A stretch of 64,000 bases of DNA, from assembly GCF_021010575.1 (NCBI RefSeq), contig NZ_JAJNAG010000012.1, positions 25,440 to 89,439 on the forward strand, written 5' to 3'. Numbering within the stretch: the first letter of the stretch is position 1; each line of letters starts with the position of its first letter. The notes beneath the pieces were generated by a model that was not told where the DNA came from, made no database searches, and was given only the letters and a program-made list of their open reading frames with translations. Origin of the DNA: Limnobaculum eriocheiris. GTDB lineage: Bacteria > Pseudomonadota > Gammaproteobacteria > Enterobacterales > Enterobacteriaceae. A program made the position numbers and the translations under genes. Positions 42,668-51,620 of this stretch are shown piece after piece.

Positions 42668-43970
42668 GTTGTGACTCCTTATTTAGCGGTTGCACCAAGC
42701 GCGTTTTACCCGTCAGCAGCTCTTGCATCATGCCTTGTTTGATTTGGCGGGTTTTGCCAAGGCGTTGTTCCAGTGCCTGAATTTCTGCGTCCATATCGGA
42801 GAGGATGGTGGCGATGGCGGTTTGTTCTTCTTTTGACGGAGGCAAAAGAAGTTTGAAGCTTCTAATATCTTGTGGGCTAATGTGCGGTATTGCGGTTACC
42901 GTTTTGACTGAATCGCAGTGCTCAGTAAAAAACTTGCTGCAAACCCACTCCTTTAGATAGCTTTGAGATACGGCTTCGCTGCGTAATCTTGCGACTCGTT
43001 GCAACAGTACTGCTGGCAAATCTGATTCACGCAATTGCGCAAAACTACGACCAACCAGCGATCCATCCATTGAAATTACGATGTCACCAATCTTCAACTC
43101 GTACTGAGCAATAGATGATGTTAGTTCAGGCCAGTACTGAGTGATTTCCTCTGACCAATCAGTGCAGCTTCTCTTAACATTTGAACCACGCAAAAGGCGA
43201 ACACCCGAATCAGAATATTTACTGCTAGGAAAAGGGAAACCAGTCAACATGTCACATACATCACCAACGAAACCAACCTCCCAATCCTCCGGTATTTCCC
43301 CCAACTCACTTGGCTTGGTGCCTTTTGGCGTGCCATCTTCACGCAGGGCGAATTGCGGCAGGCGGGTGCGGCCGGTGAGGAGTTGTTGCATGGTGGCGGT
43401 TTTGATGGCCTGCTTTTTGGCGATCAGTTTTTCCAGCTCGCTGATTAGGGCATCGACATCGGATAGGGCATTGGCAATGGCGGTTTGTTCTTTTTTCTGT
43501 GGATACGCTACTGCAACATTTTCGATAGTACTTGAATTTAAGCTAGGAACACCGGATGCCTCGTTATATTGCATCCAATCAATCATGCAGAACTTGTAAT
43601 AGGTAAACTTAGCGTCGGCTTGATTGTATATCTCTGAATAAAAAAGTGTGTCTACCGTCCAAAAAGGCTCATCGCAATAGCGAGGCTTATTTATCGTTCC
43701 TTTTCTACCAATAAGAACAGAAGGCTTATCCCATAGGTAGCTATTACCCCAACCAATTTGTCCACCTGTAGCCAGAATAGGATACAAGCCACTTTCAGAT
43801 TCAATCTGCTTTTGGCTTTTTCCATGCCGAATTGATAGCACCTCTCCAAAAACAATTACTTGCCAATCCTCCGGAATCACTCCAACTTCAGTTTGTTTGT
43901 ATCCAACGGGCACAGCATTCGAAGCCGCTTCCGCCAGATACTTCGGACTCACTTCCGTTACTCCGCTCAT
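42660..43970 (-). CDS. hsdS: Type I restriction enzyme, specificity subunit
   Basis: HsdS recognises the bipartite DNA target. The 436 residues show two target recognition domains, each preceded by a similar entry sequence (GVIPEDWQVIVFGEV and GEIPEDWEVGFVGDV). Each is followed by a conserved helix (LEKLIAKKQAIKTATMQQLL and LEQRLGKTRQIKQGMMQELL) that sets the spacer length. Both domains and helices are complete, so it should specify two half-sites. The ATG at 43970 overlaps the hsdM stop as ATGA, indicating coupled translation; an in-frame start three codons upstream is less likely. The recognition sequence cannot be predicted by reading. Confidence 0.95.
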   Translation of the reverse strand: MSGVTEVSPKYLAEAASNAVPVGYKQTEVGVIPEDWQVIVFGEVLSIRHGKSQKQIESESGLYPILATGGQIGWGNSYLWDKPSVLIGRKGTINKPRYCDEPFWTVDTLFYSEIYNQADAKFTYYKFCMIDWMQYNEASGVPSLNSSTIENVAVAYPQKKEQTAIANALSDVDALISELEKLIAKKQAIKTATMQQLLTGRTRLPQFALREDGTPKGTKPSELGEIPEDWEVGFVGDVCDMLTGFPFPSSKYSDSGVRLLRGSNVKRSCTDWSEEITQYWPELTSSIAQYELKIGDIVISMDGSLVGRSFAQLRESDLPAVLLQRVARLRSEAVSQSYLKEWVCSKFFTEHCDSVKTVTAIPHISPQDIRSFKLLLPPSKEEQTAIATILSDMDAEIQALEQRLGKTRQIKQGMMQELLTGKTRLVQPLNKESQHG

Positions 43971-46387
43971 ACCGTCCACTCCAAGCCCATGGCTTTTAAG
44001 TGGCCTGCCACTTTATCACTGAGGTTTTCTACCGATTGGGTAAGGGCAGGCAGTGGTTCGCTGTAGCGCTCTTCCAGTTCTTTGACGCGATTGGCCAGTT
44101 GCTGAGTGACGCGCTCAATTTCAGCGACGATATTACTTTCAAGCGTGGCCAGCCATTTGTCATCCACAATAATGAATTTGATCTCATCGACACTGAGTTT
44201 GGGGTATTGCTTAAACACCGCTATATCGAGCGCATCTTGCGCTTCTTTTAGGGCCTTTTTGGCATCGACCTCGGCATCAAATAGCGTTTTGGCTTGCTTT
44301 AGTGCAGCCTTTTCATCGGGGTCAGTGGCGAGTTTTAAACGCGCTGTCACCGTGGCTTTGGTGACTTTATCTTTATCGTTCAGCGCATCGTTGAGTAAGC
44401 CTTCGTCGCCCGAGTTTTCTTCCAGATAGGTTTCTAACTCTTGGCTGGCGATATCAAGTAGCGATTGCAGGCTATCCACTTTGGCTTGTTCAGCGGCAAA
44501 AAAGCGCGCCACGATTAACGCAGGCGGTATCAGTTCGGCTTTGTATTTAGCTTTGCCAATCACTAGCTCAGGCGATTCTTTCAGTTTTTCGCCTTTTTTG
44601 ACGACTAACTCACGCAGCACTTTGCCTGCTTGCCAGCCGTCTTGCACTAGCACATATACATCGTCTTGCATTGACTCTGCCCAGTAATCCATCAGGATCT
44701 GGTAGATATCGTATTTGCTGAGTAACGCCACGTTCGCGTAGCTATGCAATAAACTTTCACTGATTTCAAAAATAAGCGATTTGGGTTGATCGCCGATAGC
44801 GATTTCCCCTAACGCGATAGCTTCACTCCATGCATGAAAATGCTGCAAGCTTTCCGTCGCGAAAGTTTTAAACTCCGCATGATTCAGAATGGTACCTTTT
44901 ACCTCGGAGGCTTTGACCAAGGCCTCACTATAGCCCTCACGCGCGGGCTTGAACAAAGTCGCTCGAATACTCGGGAAGATTTGCCAGTATCTCTCTAAGG
45001 CATCGATGTCTCGGTTTGGAATACCGCCTTGCAGATGAGCGCTTAAATCGTGCAAATCCTCCGGTTCGCTAGAGTCGATATAACGCGGAATATTCAGGTT
45101 GTAGTCGTTAGTGGCAATTTCACTGAGCGGCACCATACGCGAGTAGCGCGCTAGCTCTAGCTGCTTGGTAAAGACATCGACGATTTTATGAATATCTTGG
45201 CTGCGCAGGCGGTTTTTATTGCCGTCTTTGGCAAAGCCTTTGCTGGCATCGACCATAAAAATACCGCTGCGTGCGTTCGCGTGCTCTTTATCAATAACGA
45301 TAATACAAGCAGGAATGCCAGTACCGTAAAACAGGTTGGCCGGTAAGCCGATAATGCCTTTGATATAACCTTGCTTGATGAGGTTTTCACGGATACGGGC
45401 TTCGGCATTGCCACGGAACAAAACGCCGTGCGGCAGAATGACCGCGCCTTTACCTGTGCTTTTTAAGCTTTTAATAATGTGCAGTAAAAAGGTGTAGTCG
45501 CCATTTTTCTCGGGTGGAATACCCCAACTAAAACGGCCAAATTCATCCTCTTGCGGGTTAATGCCGCTGGTCCAGTTTTTGTTGGAAAACGGTGGGTTGG
45601 CCACAGCAAAATCAAAGGTCTTGAGCTGGCCATTTGCTTCCTTCCATTGCGGGTCAGCAATGGTGTTGCCTTTCCAGATTTTGGCGGTGGCGTTGTTGTG
45701 CAGGATCATGTTCATACGCGCCAAGGCACTGGTGGCGTTGTCCATCTCCTGGCCAAAAATACTCAAGCCACGCGGCGCTTCATCACTGGCTTTTAGCAAT
45801 AGCGAGCCCGAGCCGCAGGTTGGGTCGTACACGGTGGCATCTTGCGGGGTATTGCTATCAATACCAATGACTTTAGAGAGGATGCGTGACACTTCCGATG
45901 GCGTATAAAACTGCCCTTTGGACTTGCCCGATTCAGTAGCAAAGTGGCGCATTAGGTATTCGTAGGCATCACCCAGTAGGTCATCGCCATCGGCGCGGTT
46001 ATCGCCAAGGTTTAAGCCTTCGAAAATGCCGACCAGCTTACCTAGCCGGTCAACCATTTCGTTGCCTTTGCCAAGCTTGTCTTCATCGTTAAAGTCGGCA
46101 ACGTCTATCACGCCTTTGAGATCGTTTTCTTCGGCCAGTGCGCTGATGACCTTGTTGATTTTGTCGCCGATTTCTTTGTCGCCTTTCAGCGCGACCATAT
46201 CGTCAAAACTGGCACCTTGCGGCACTACAATCATGCCGTAAGGGTCGCCTTTGTACTTATCAGAGACATACTTCATAAACAGCATGGTCAGCACATAGTC
46301 TTTGTACTGGCTGGCATCCATACCGCCGCGCAGCTCGTCACAGCTAGCCCAAAGGGAAGAATAAAGTTCAGTTTTCTTAATGGCCAT
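43967..46387 (-). CDS. hsdM: Type I restriction enzyme, adenine methyltransferase subunit
   Basis: HsdM makes N6-methyladenine in the target and protects host DNA. The core has an N-terminal helical domain, then DPTCGSGSLLL (188-198, SAM-binding motif I) and NPPF (264-267, catalytic motif IV). The 806-residue length exceeds classical HsdM (about 520). The extra C-terminal 300 residues are rich in charged helices (ending in a long coiled coil before MGLEWTV), as in a large HsdM subgroup. It starts 9 bases after a small XRE regulator and is coupled to hsdS. Confidence 0.95.
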   Translation of the reverse strand: MAIKKTELYSSLWASCDELRGGMDASQYKDYVLTMLFMKYVSDKYKGDPYGMIVVPQGASFDDMVALKGDKEIGDKINKVISALAEENDLKGVIDVADFNDEDKLGKGNEMVDRLGKLVGIFEGLNLGDNRADGDDLLGDAYEYLMRHFATESGKSKGQFYTPSEVSRILSKVIGIDSNTPQDATVYDPTCGSGSLLLKASDEAPRGLSIFGQEMDNATSALARMNMILHNNATAKIWKGNTIADPQWKEANGQLKTFDFAVANPPFSNKNWTSGINPQEDEFGRFSWGIPPEKNGDYTFLLHIIKSLKSTGKGAVILPHGVLFRGNAEARIRENLIKQGYIKGIIGLPANLFYGTGIPACIIVIDKEHANARSGIFMVDASKGFAKDGNKNRLRSQDIHKIVDVFTKQLELARYSRMVPLSEIATNDYNLNIPRYIDSSEPEDLHDLSAHLQGGIPNRDIDALERYWQIFPSIRATLFKPAREGYSEALVKASEVKGTILNHAEFKTFATESLQHFHAWSEAIALGEIAIGDQPKSLIFEISESLLHSYANVALLSKYDIYQILMDYWAESMQDDVYVLVQDGWQAGKVLRELVVKKGEKLKESPELVIGKAKYKAELIPPALIVARFFAAEQAKVDSLQSLLDIASQELETYLEENSGDEGLLNDALNDKDKVTKATVTARLKLATDPDEKAALKQAKTLFDAEVDAKKALKEAQDALDIAVFKQYPKLSVDEIKFIIVDDKWLATLESNIVAEIERVTQQLANRVKELEERYSEPLPALTQSVENLSDKVAGHLKAMGLEWTV

Positions 46388-46396
46388 TTGGGTTCC

Positions 46397-46621
46397 TTAA
46401 TCTTTCATCGTCTGGCTTTTGGCCGGAATATGTTCCAATAATTGGTTTAACTCGCAGTTAAACAAACTGCACAGCTTATCGAGCGCCTCTAAGTCCACCT
46501 TGAGCGCGGTTTCTTTGTACAGTAGCGTGACGGTGGTACGGCTGAGGCCGGTTTCTCGCATCACGTCGCTAATGCGCATTTTTCTCTCACCCATTAATCG
46601 GGCTAGGTGGCAGCGGATCAT
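46397..46621 (-). CDS. Small XRE-type regulator at the head of the restriction operon
   Basis: This 74-residue protein is little more than a Cro/C1-type helix-turn-helix (MRISDVMRETGLSRTTVTLLYK) with a YozG-like end (LDKLCSLFNCELNQLLEHIP). It is the first gene of the operon and ends 9 bases before hsdM. It is probably a controller that delays or limits expression of the restriction genes. An inverted repeat CTCAA-CTTAT-TTGAG at 46700-46714, about 80 bases upstream, is a candidate operator. Confidence 0.85.
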   Translation of the reverse strand: MIRCHLARLMGERKMRISDVMRETGLSRTTVTLLYKETALKVDLEALDKLCSLFNCELNQLLEHIPAKSQTMKD

Positions 46622-46893
46622 GCTCTCTCCACGGTGTTTTCTTAACCATAAACTTGGGGATTTTTCACTGTTGCTTACCCTACCACGATTATGATTATTC
46701 TCAACTTATTTGAGTTAAAACCAAATAATTGAGCGTATTTGTTATTCGTTCGGTGCTGGTTATTGGTACGCTGGCGGTTCACGGGAATACCTCTAGCGGT
46801 ATTGTCTGTGTTGGACTTCAAGCCTCGCTAGCTATTTATGTTGACTGGCGGTGCACTGCAAGGCGACAAGCCTACACAGGATTCATCGCCATT

Positions 46894-48636
46894 TTAGTCA
46901 TCCAAGATGCTGCCTTTCACGCAGTACATTCGCGGGCGGGTGTTGTCGGGCAGGCTGACTTTGCGCTGTGGTCGGTTGCCATCGGGGACTAGGTAGCCTG
47001 CGGCCATCAGTGCTTTGGCGGCGCGATCTGGGCTTAGGCCTTCGGTGGCTTCACGCCAGCCAGTTGGGTAAAACAGGTAGAGGGTTTGTGGGCCGCTGGT
47101 GTCTAGCCAACCGGCGCGTTGGCGTACTTGGCTGCTGTAACCGGTTTGCTTAGGCGTAAAGCGGCTTTCGCCATGCTGTTCAATAAAACTGCGCACTTGG
47201 CGAATGGCTTGTTGATCTTCATTAGCGGCCACACCACCGCGAGCGAGTATCCATTGGTTAAGCTGGCTTAAACAAGCGGCTTCGACACTTTGAGCTGGCC
47301 AATCGAGTACTTTGGCTTGAATGGCTAACAACCCAGCACTAGCCAGTAAGGCAAACTTTTCGGCGACCCGGCGCACTTGGCCGTCTGACTCGGGAGGTAA
47401 GCCGGTTAAAAAACGTTGGCGTACATTTTGGAAAACGGGGCGCACCTGAGCGCTGTGCTGCGTTAAATACCGCAACCAATCCAAGGCCAAGCTGCCGTAA
47501 TGTTGGCGACTTTGTTGTTTTAGGTGGTCGGCTAAATCGGCGGCGTTCATACCATGACTCTGGTTAAACACGCCCATTTGCGATCCGGCATCGGCACTGA
47601 GATCAATCACGCGCACTTGCTGGCCGGCTTTTACGCGCTTGCCGATACTGGCAAGATGGCTTTCGAGCGTCACTTCACCGGTGGATAAAAACACCAAACG
47701 CCAACGGGCGGGTAAGCGCATTTCACCGTATTTGCCTGCACGGGTTTTACCTTGGCCATTGGCAAGCATATAAGCGACATCTCCCGCCTCTTTTGGATCA
47801 ACTTCGCCCATTTCATCGAGCGCCAGCAAGGCATCGTTATGCGCTAATGCTGTACCTTCTAAACCGTTGGCCGTAGCGCGCCAACTATGGCGCAGCTGAT
47901 TAGGCTCGCCCCACACCGATAATGCCGGATACAGCGCCGCGGTTTTACCAGTACTGCTGGCTCCGTAAAGGTGTAAACCAAAACCATCCACCCCACACAA
48001 GTGCAACAAAGGCGCGGCCAGTGCAGCACAGACACCAACGATTAATAACGGGTTATCCAGACAATAACGGCCAACGTGTTGCCGCCAACTGTCGCTACTA
48101 CCTTGCTGAATAAAGCCTTCTATCGGGTGCATGGTTTGCAGCACCATGCGCGGGTTGTTGCTGTGTTCGCTTGGGTAAAAGGTGAGGCGCGGATGCACAT
48201 AAGCGTGGTGATGCCAGCCAATACAGTTCACGCTGATGGCCTTTTGCGTGGCCAGTTCGCCCATTTGTTGAATAAACAGCGAGAGCAACTGCCGTGCTTT
48301 GACGCTGTTGCTTAGGCGCATGCCTCGGCTGAGTAGTATTCGGCGGTACTCGTTGCCGTCTCCGGCTAAGAGTTCAGCAGGCATCGCCCAGTAGCGATGG
48401 CGATTATCATCGTCTAACCAGTGCAATAAATAGCCGTAGTTGTCCCCTTGCGGATCGCGGGTGCGAGCAGCCACTTGCAGCCAAGAGCATATTTTGACTG
48501 GGCTATCTTGCCCTGCCGGTTGCATCACCAGCCAGTTTTGCGCGTTATAGGCAAAACCAGCCGGTAATGTTGGCATGTTGCTATGCATATCACCGGCAGG
48601 TAATTGGTTTGATGCTGATGGTTTATCCACGGCCAT
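46894..48636 (-). CDS. DUF927-domain ATPase/helicase-like protein
   Basis: The 580-residue protein carries a DUF927 domain, an ATPase of the superfamily 3 helicase type found in integrative elements and phage satellites. Walker A is GASSTGKT and Walker B ALLALDEMGEV; both lie in the middle, preceded by GWHHHAYVHPRL. A winged-helix-like C-terminus follows (FTPKQTGYSSQVRQRAGW). The ATG at 48636 overlaps the end of the AlpA gene by 14 bases; an upstream TTG (48663) would extend the overlap. It is likely the replication helicase of the island in its excised form, though neighbouring primase genes are lacking on this side. Confidence 0.82.
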   Translation of the reverse strand: MAVDKPSASNQLPAGDMHSNMPTLPAGFAYNAQNWLVMQPAGQDSPVKICSWLQVAARTRDPQGDNYGYLLHWLDDDNRHRYWAMPAELLAGDGNEYRRILLSRGMRLSNSVKARQLLSLFIQQMGELATQKAISVNCIGWHHHAYVHPRLTFYPSEHSNNPRMVLQTMHPIEGFIQQGSSDSWRQHVGRYCLDNPLLIVGVCAALAAPLLHLCGVDGFGLHLYGASSTGKTAALYPALSVWGEPNQLRHSWRATANGLEGTALAHNDALLALDEMGEVDPKEAGDVAYMLANGQGKTRAGKYGEMRLPARWRLVFLSTGEVTLESHLASIGKRVKAGQQVRVIDLSADAGSQMGVFNQSHGMNAADLADHLKQQSRQHYGSLALDWLRYLTQHSAQVRPVFQNVRQRFLTGLPPESDGQVRRVAEKFALLASAGLLAIQAKVLDWPAQSVEAACLSQLNQWILARGGVAANEDQQAIRQVRSFIEQHGESRFTPKQTGYSSQVRQRAGWLDTSGPQTLYLFYPTGWREATEGLSPDRAAKALMAAGYLVPDGNRPQRKVSLPDNTRPRMYCVKGSILDD

Positions 48637-48865
48637 GAGCAGCACCAATACGGCGGGTTTCAATCCACTGGTCGATATCGCTTTCTAACCAGCCCACGGC
48701 ACGCGCACCAATCCGGATGGATCGCGGAAATTCACCGTTAGCCATCAGGGCATAAATGGTACTGCGGCCAAAGCCTGTTTTGGCCTTTACCTCGGGCAAG
48801 CGCAAAATCCGCTGCTGACGCGCTGGGTTTGTTGATGTGGTGGATGATTGTGTAGTTGGGTTCAT
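48623..48865 (-). CDS. AlpA-family DNA-binding regulator
   Basis: The 80-residue protein is a MerR-like winged-helix factor of the AlpA group: RILRLPEVKAKTGFGRSTIYALMANGEFP and GWLESDIDQWIETR are typical. AlpA proteins control integrase genes or act as excision factors in prophages and islands. The ATG at 48865 has GAGGAAG 7 bases upstream. It is coupled to the DUF927 gene. It is the best candidate for the directionality factor of this island, by analogy. Confidence 0.9.
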   Translation of the reverse strand: MNPTTQSSTTSTNPARQQRILRLPEVKAKTGFGRSTIYALMANGEFPRSIRIGARAVGWLESDIDQWIETRRIGAAHGRG

Positions 48866-48880
48866 CGTTTGCTTCCTCAC

Positions 48881-49358
48881 TGATCTGTTAAGTTCTCTTA
48901 GGAGTTTGTCCCCACTAGTATTAAAGAGTTAAACGGACGCAGTAGGCAGATAAATGCCCTGATCGTGCAGCTTTCTGAGGGTACAGGTCGCTACTTGCCC
49001 CAGTTTGTAGATAGTGCCCAAAACAATAAATGCTCTGTGGGCAGAGTTTGTGTGTGGCTAAGCGGCGTGAACTAAGGCTTTGCCCATACTGCCCCAGATG
49101 CCCAAAGAACAGCGTACTGCTTTGAAGTTCCCTACTCATACCCCTGTATCGGTGAGTCGTTTGGATTAAGAGTTGATATGTCGAGTGTATCGACATATAA
49201 AAAACTTATGTCGAAAAAACAGTAAAAAATCGACATGACCTGTTCAGATCTTGGCTCACTTTACTTCGAGAGATTGGCAGTTTATTGCTTTACAACTTGA
49301 CGATAAAAGTGAAACTATAATTTCACTAAATTAAGAGTTAAGAAAATATAGTTTCACT
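48881..49358. promoter_or_regulatory. Divergent control region with inverted repeats, alpA / XRE gene
   Basis: No gene is convincing in this 478-base gap. Two inverted pairs of ATGTCGA / TCGACAT lie at 49178-49196 (5-base spacer) and 49208-49236 (15-base spacer). A perfect 12-bp inverted repeat AGTGAAACTATA (49308-49319) / TATAGTTTCACT (49347-49358) ends exactly at the start codon of the XRE gene and is probably its own operator. Confidence 0.65.
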
Positions 49359-49673
49359 ATGAATACTGTCGAGCCAAAATCAAAACGCACTGCGGTCATA
49401 TTCCCTAGACAAAGGAAGATGTTAAGCATCTTAGGAGAAAACTTAACATTGGCGATGAAGAGACGCGGCATTACTCAAGAAATGATGCATAGTAGGACAG
49501 GGATTTCTAAGCCAACACTGCGTAAAATATCAAAAGGTGATCCTTCCGTTTCACTTGGTCACTACGTTAAGGTTTTGGCAGTCCTCGGCTTGTTAGACGA
49601 CCTAACCAAGGTCGCCCGTGATGACGAGCTGGGAAGAAAGCTGCAAGACATCCAATTGCTAAATAAAAAATAA
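49359..49673 (+). CDS. XRE-family regulator
   Basis: The 104-residue protein contains a HipB/XRE-type helix-turn-helix (LGENLTLAMKRRGITQEMMH, then RTGISKPTLRKISKGDPS) and a short C-terminal tail. It resembles HipB antitoxins, but no kinase gene follows on its strand. It faces away from alpA. The 12-bp inverted repeat that abuts its ATG predicts strong self-repression. It may be the island's silencer of alpA-driven excision. Confidence 0.82.
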   Translation: MNTVEPKSKRTAVIFPRQRKMLSILGENLTLAMKRRGITQEMMHSRTGISKPTLRKISKGDPSVSLGHYVKVLAVLGLLDDLTKVARDDELGRKLQDIQLLNKK

Positions 49674-49782
49674 GTGCAGCAGTAGCCCATATCCACATGA
49701 CTAAAACTTGGCCAGCAAGGTCAGCTTCAGAGAAGAAAGATAGCTATTAAAGGGCTGTTTTATACTCAATAAGAACCAAATT

Positions 49783-49837
49783 ACACTTTTATGCGCATAA
49801 AAATGTAAAATTCCGCACTTTTATGCGCGTAAAAGTG
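49783..49837. promoter_or_regulatory. Tandem palindromic operators
   Basis: Two related palindromes lie 32 bases apart centre to centre: ACACTTTTATGCG-CATAAAAATGT at 49783-49806 and CACTTTTATGCGCGTAAAAGTG at 49816-49837. The spacing equals about three helical turns. They lie between the XRE gene and the end of hipA, where no gene starts, so their target promoter is unclear. Confidence 0.6.
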
Positions 49838-49975
49838 TGCAATACAAGTTGAGTACTCCTCTATGCGTTTTACCGAACGGGGGAATGCAGAGGTTGGAGG
49901 TCTACACAAAGTGACTTTATGGGTAACAATCTGTAGACCTTGTATTTATTGTGAATTGAAAAGTTTGTTTTACTT

Positions 49976-51325
49976 TCATTGAAAAAGCGCTGCATTTTCC
50001 TGTTTGCGCTGATCCAGTGTTTTAGTAATCGCAGATGCTGTCGTTTTACTGATCCCTTGCTGCTGTGCCAGATACGTAAATTGGCTGATGGCTTCTGCGA
50101 CTTCTTCAATGACTTGCCTTGCCTCATGCCAACTCCCATAGCCAGCACTGGTAGCAAGTTTTTGCATCACCTTAAGCTGTGGCGCTTTACCATAACCTCC
50201 GAACGCAGTGGCGTGTTCGTTGAATGGATGTGGGCTGTAGGTAACATCGTAAAAAGGGGCAGGATCCCATTGACCGTCATCCGCTTGCAAAAACGCCCAG
50301 TTTTTACTGTGGTCGTCTTGATTAGACGACAGCAGGTTAAAAATGGCACGGCGAAATTGCAGTTGTCCAGCAGCTGGCGATTTACACAACTGACGGCTGG
50401 CTTTAATCAAATCAATGTAATCTAAACTTGGCGTTCGAAAGTCTGCATCCAGTAGCCCGCAAGCGCTGTGCATATGCAATCGACCTGCACTGCGCTTTCT
50501 GCCTAAGTCGGCCTGTTCAGTGACATAATCAAAACGCTTAAGCGCCAACCAAGCAGACGCACCGCTTGTAGGTGGTGCTTCAATGAGTTGCCATAGCGGT
50601 GGTTGACACTTAGCAAGTTCTGCCATTTGTAAATAAACCGCCTCGCACAAACCTTCTTCATGGCCGAGCGCGAGATTTTTAGAAGTAAATTTAATCAGCC
50701 ACGCTTCATCACCAGGCTTAGCAAAGGTTCGACAATGCCGAGCTTCCCCTGCAGGCATATAAATCTGTGCCTTAGGCCTTGCCCCACCCGAACTACCTCC
50801 GGCGACCAATGCGGCCAACACCTGTTGCGTATGCCCATCTAACTCATCGTGGTTGTCGTCTATATAATCTGACATCGAAGCATCGAACAGCATTTGTGCT
50901 TCTAAACCTAACGTCGCTAAATCAATATCCGCGTACGTGGTGGCTGAAAACTCAGACACCGGAGAAAAAGACAATGCTCCCATGCCTTTATCACCGACAA
51001 AGGCCAGTCTATCCATCGCCGTTAATTGATTAGGCAGGATGCCCTGTTGCCGGAAAATACGATCTTGTAACAGCATGCCCCAGCCATCGGGCAAACAATC
51101 TCCAAATACGCCATGTACACCTTGGTGTGGCTGCTTAGGAGCGACTTGAACTTGCGCGTTCGACTGCAAGGTAAAAGGTGATAAATTGCCAAACTGCTGC
51201 AAATAGCTGTCTGCATACTGAAAAAAAACGCCTTGCCGATTCTGCGCCAAGACTCCAACAGATATCTGCTCACCTGAGCTTAACGTACGAGTTACGGCGA
51301 GTTTTTGAATGGGTTTAAAACTCAT
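49976..51325 (-). CDS. hipA: HipA-type serine/threonine kinase toxin
   Basis: HipA kinases halt growth, in E. coli by phosphorylating glutamyl-tRNA synthetase. The protein (449 aa) has the N-subdomain-1 part (SVGVLAQNRQGVFFQY), the glycine-rich loop GGSSGGARPK (176-185), catalytic NQDDHSKN (335-342) and metal-binding YDVTYS (359-364). All key residues for kinase activity are present. Its start overlaps the end of the hipB-like gene by 11 bases, so the two are made together. Its substrate may differ from that of E. coli HipA. Confidence 0.92.
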   Translation of the reverse strand: MSFKPIQKLAVTRTLSSGEQISVGVLAQNRQGVFFQYADSYLQQFGNLSPFTLQSNAQVQVAPKQPHQGVHGVFGDCLPDGWGMLLQDRIFRQQGILPNQLTAMDRLAFVGDKGMGALSFSPVSEFSATTYADIDLATLGLEAQMLFDASMSDYIDDNHDELDGHTQQVLAALVAGGSSGGARPKAQIYMPAGEARHCRTFAKPGDEAWLIKFTSKNLALGHEEGLCEAVYLQMAELAKCQPPLWQLIEAPPTSGASAWLALKRFDYVTEQADLGRKRSAGRLHMHSACGLLDADFRTPSLDYIDLIKASRQLCKSPAAGQLQFRRAIFNLLSSNQDDHSKNWAFLQADDGQWDPAPFYDVTYSPHPFNEHATAFGGYGKAPQLKVMQKLATSAGYGSWHEARQVIEEVAEAISQFTYLAQQQGISKTTASAITKTLDQRKQENAALFQ

Positions 51326-51605
51326 CTTTTAACACCTCATCAATGCTAGTGGGCATAGTGGTGCGCTCTTTGTTAGGTTGCGTGAGCTGATAAAGCCTAT
51401 CTAGCGAATCAAGGGTCTGCCATAGCAACAGCAATTGGCGAAATGAAATTTGCCCAGTTAGCTCAAATTTCTTAATGGTGGCCGCAGGTACACAGCTTCG
51501 CTCAGCAAGCGCCGCTCGTGACAGCTTTGCCTGCTTTCGTAACTCACGTAAATAAGCCGCATAGGCTTGGCTTACATCGGTATCATCAAGTAAGGTAAAT
51601 TTCAT
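51315..51605 (-). CDS. hipB: HipB-type antitoxin
   Basis: The 96-residue protein has an XRE helix-turn-helix (YLRELRKQAKLSRAALAERS, then VPAATIKKFELTG) and should bind HipA and repress the pair. The ATG at 51605 (MKFTLLDD) is preferred over one at 51638 because the upstream codons run through the operator-like palindrome. The C-terminal tail (TSIDEVLKDEF) is short. Confidence 0.88.
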   Translation of the reverse strand: MKFTLLDDTDVSQAYAAYLRELRKQAKLSRAALAERSCVPAATIKKFELTGQISFRQLLLLWQTLDSLDRLYQLTQPNKERTTMPTSIDEVLKDEF

Positions 51606-51620
51606 CCGCAAAGGCCAAAG

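Noticed and set aside
34777-46621. A BREX or DISARM defence system
   Set aside because: No PglX-type methylase, PglZ, BrxC-like or DrmAB protein is present; HsdM, HsdS and HsdR explain the core of the operon.
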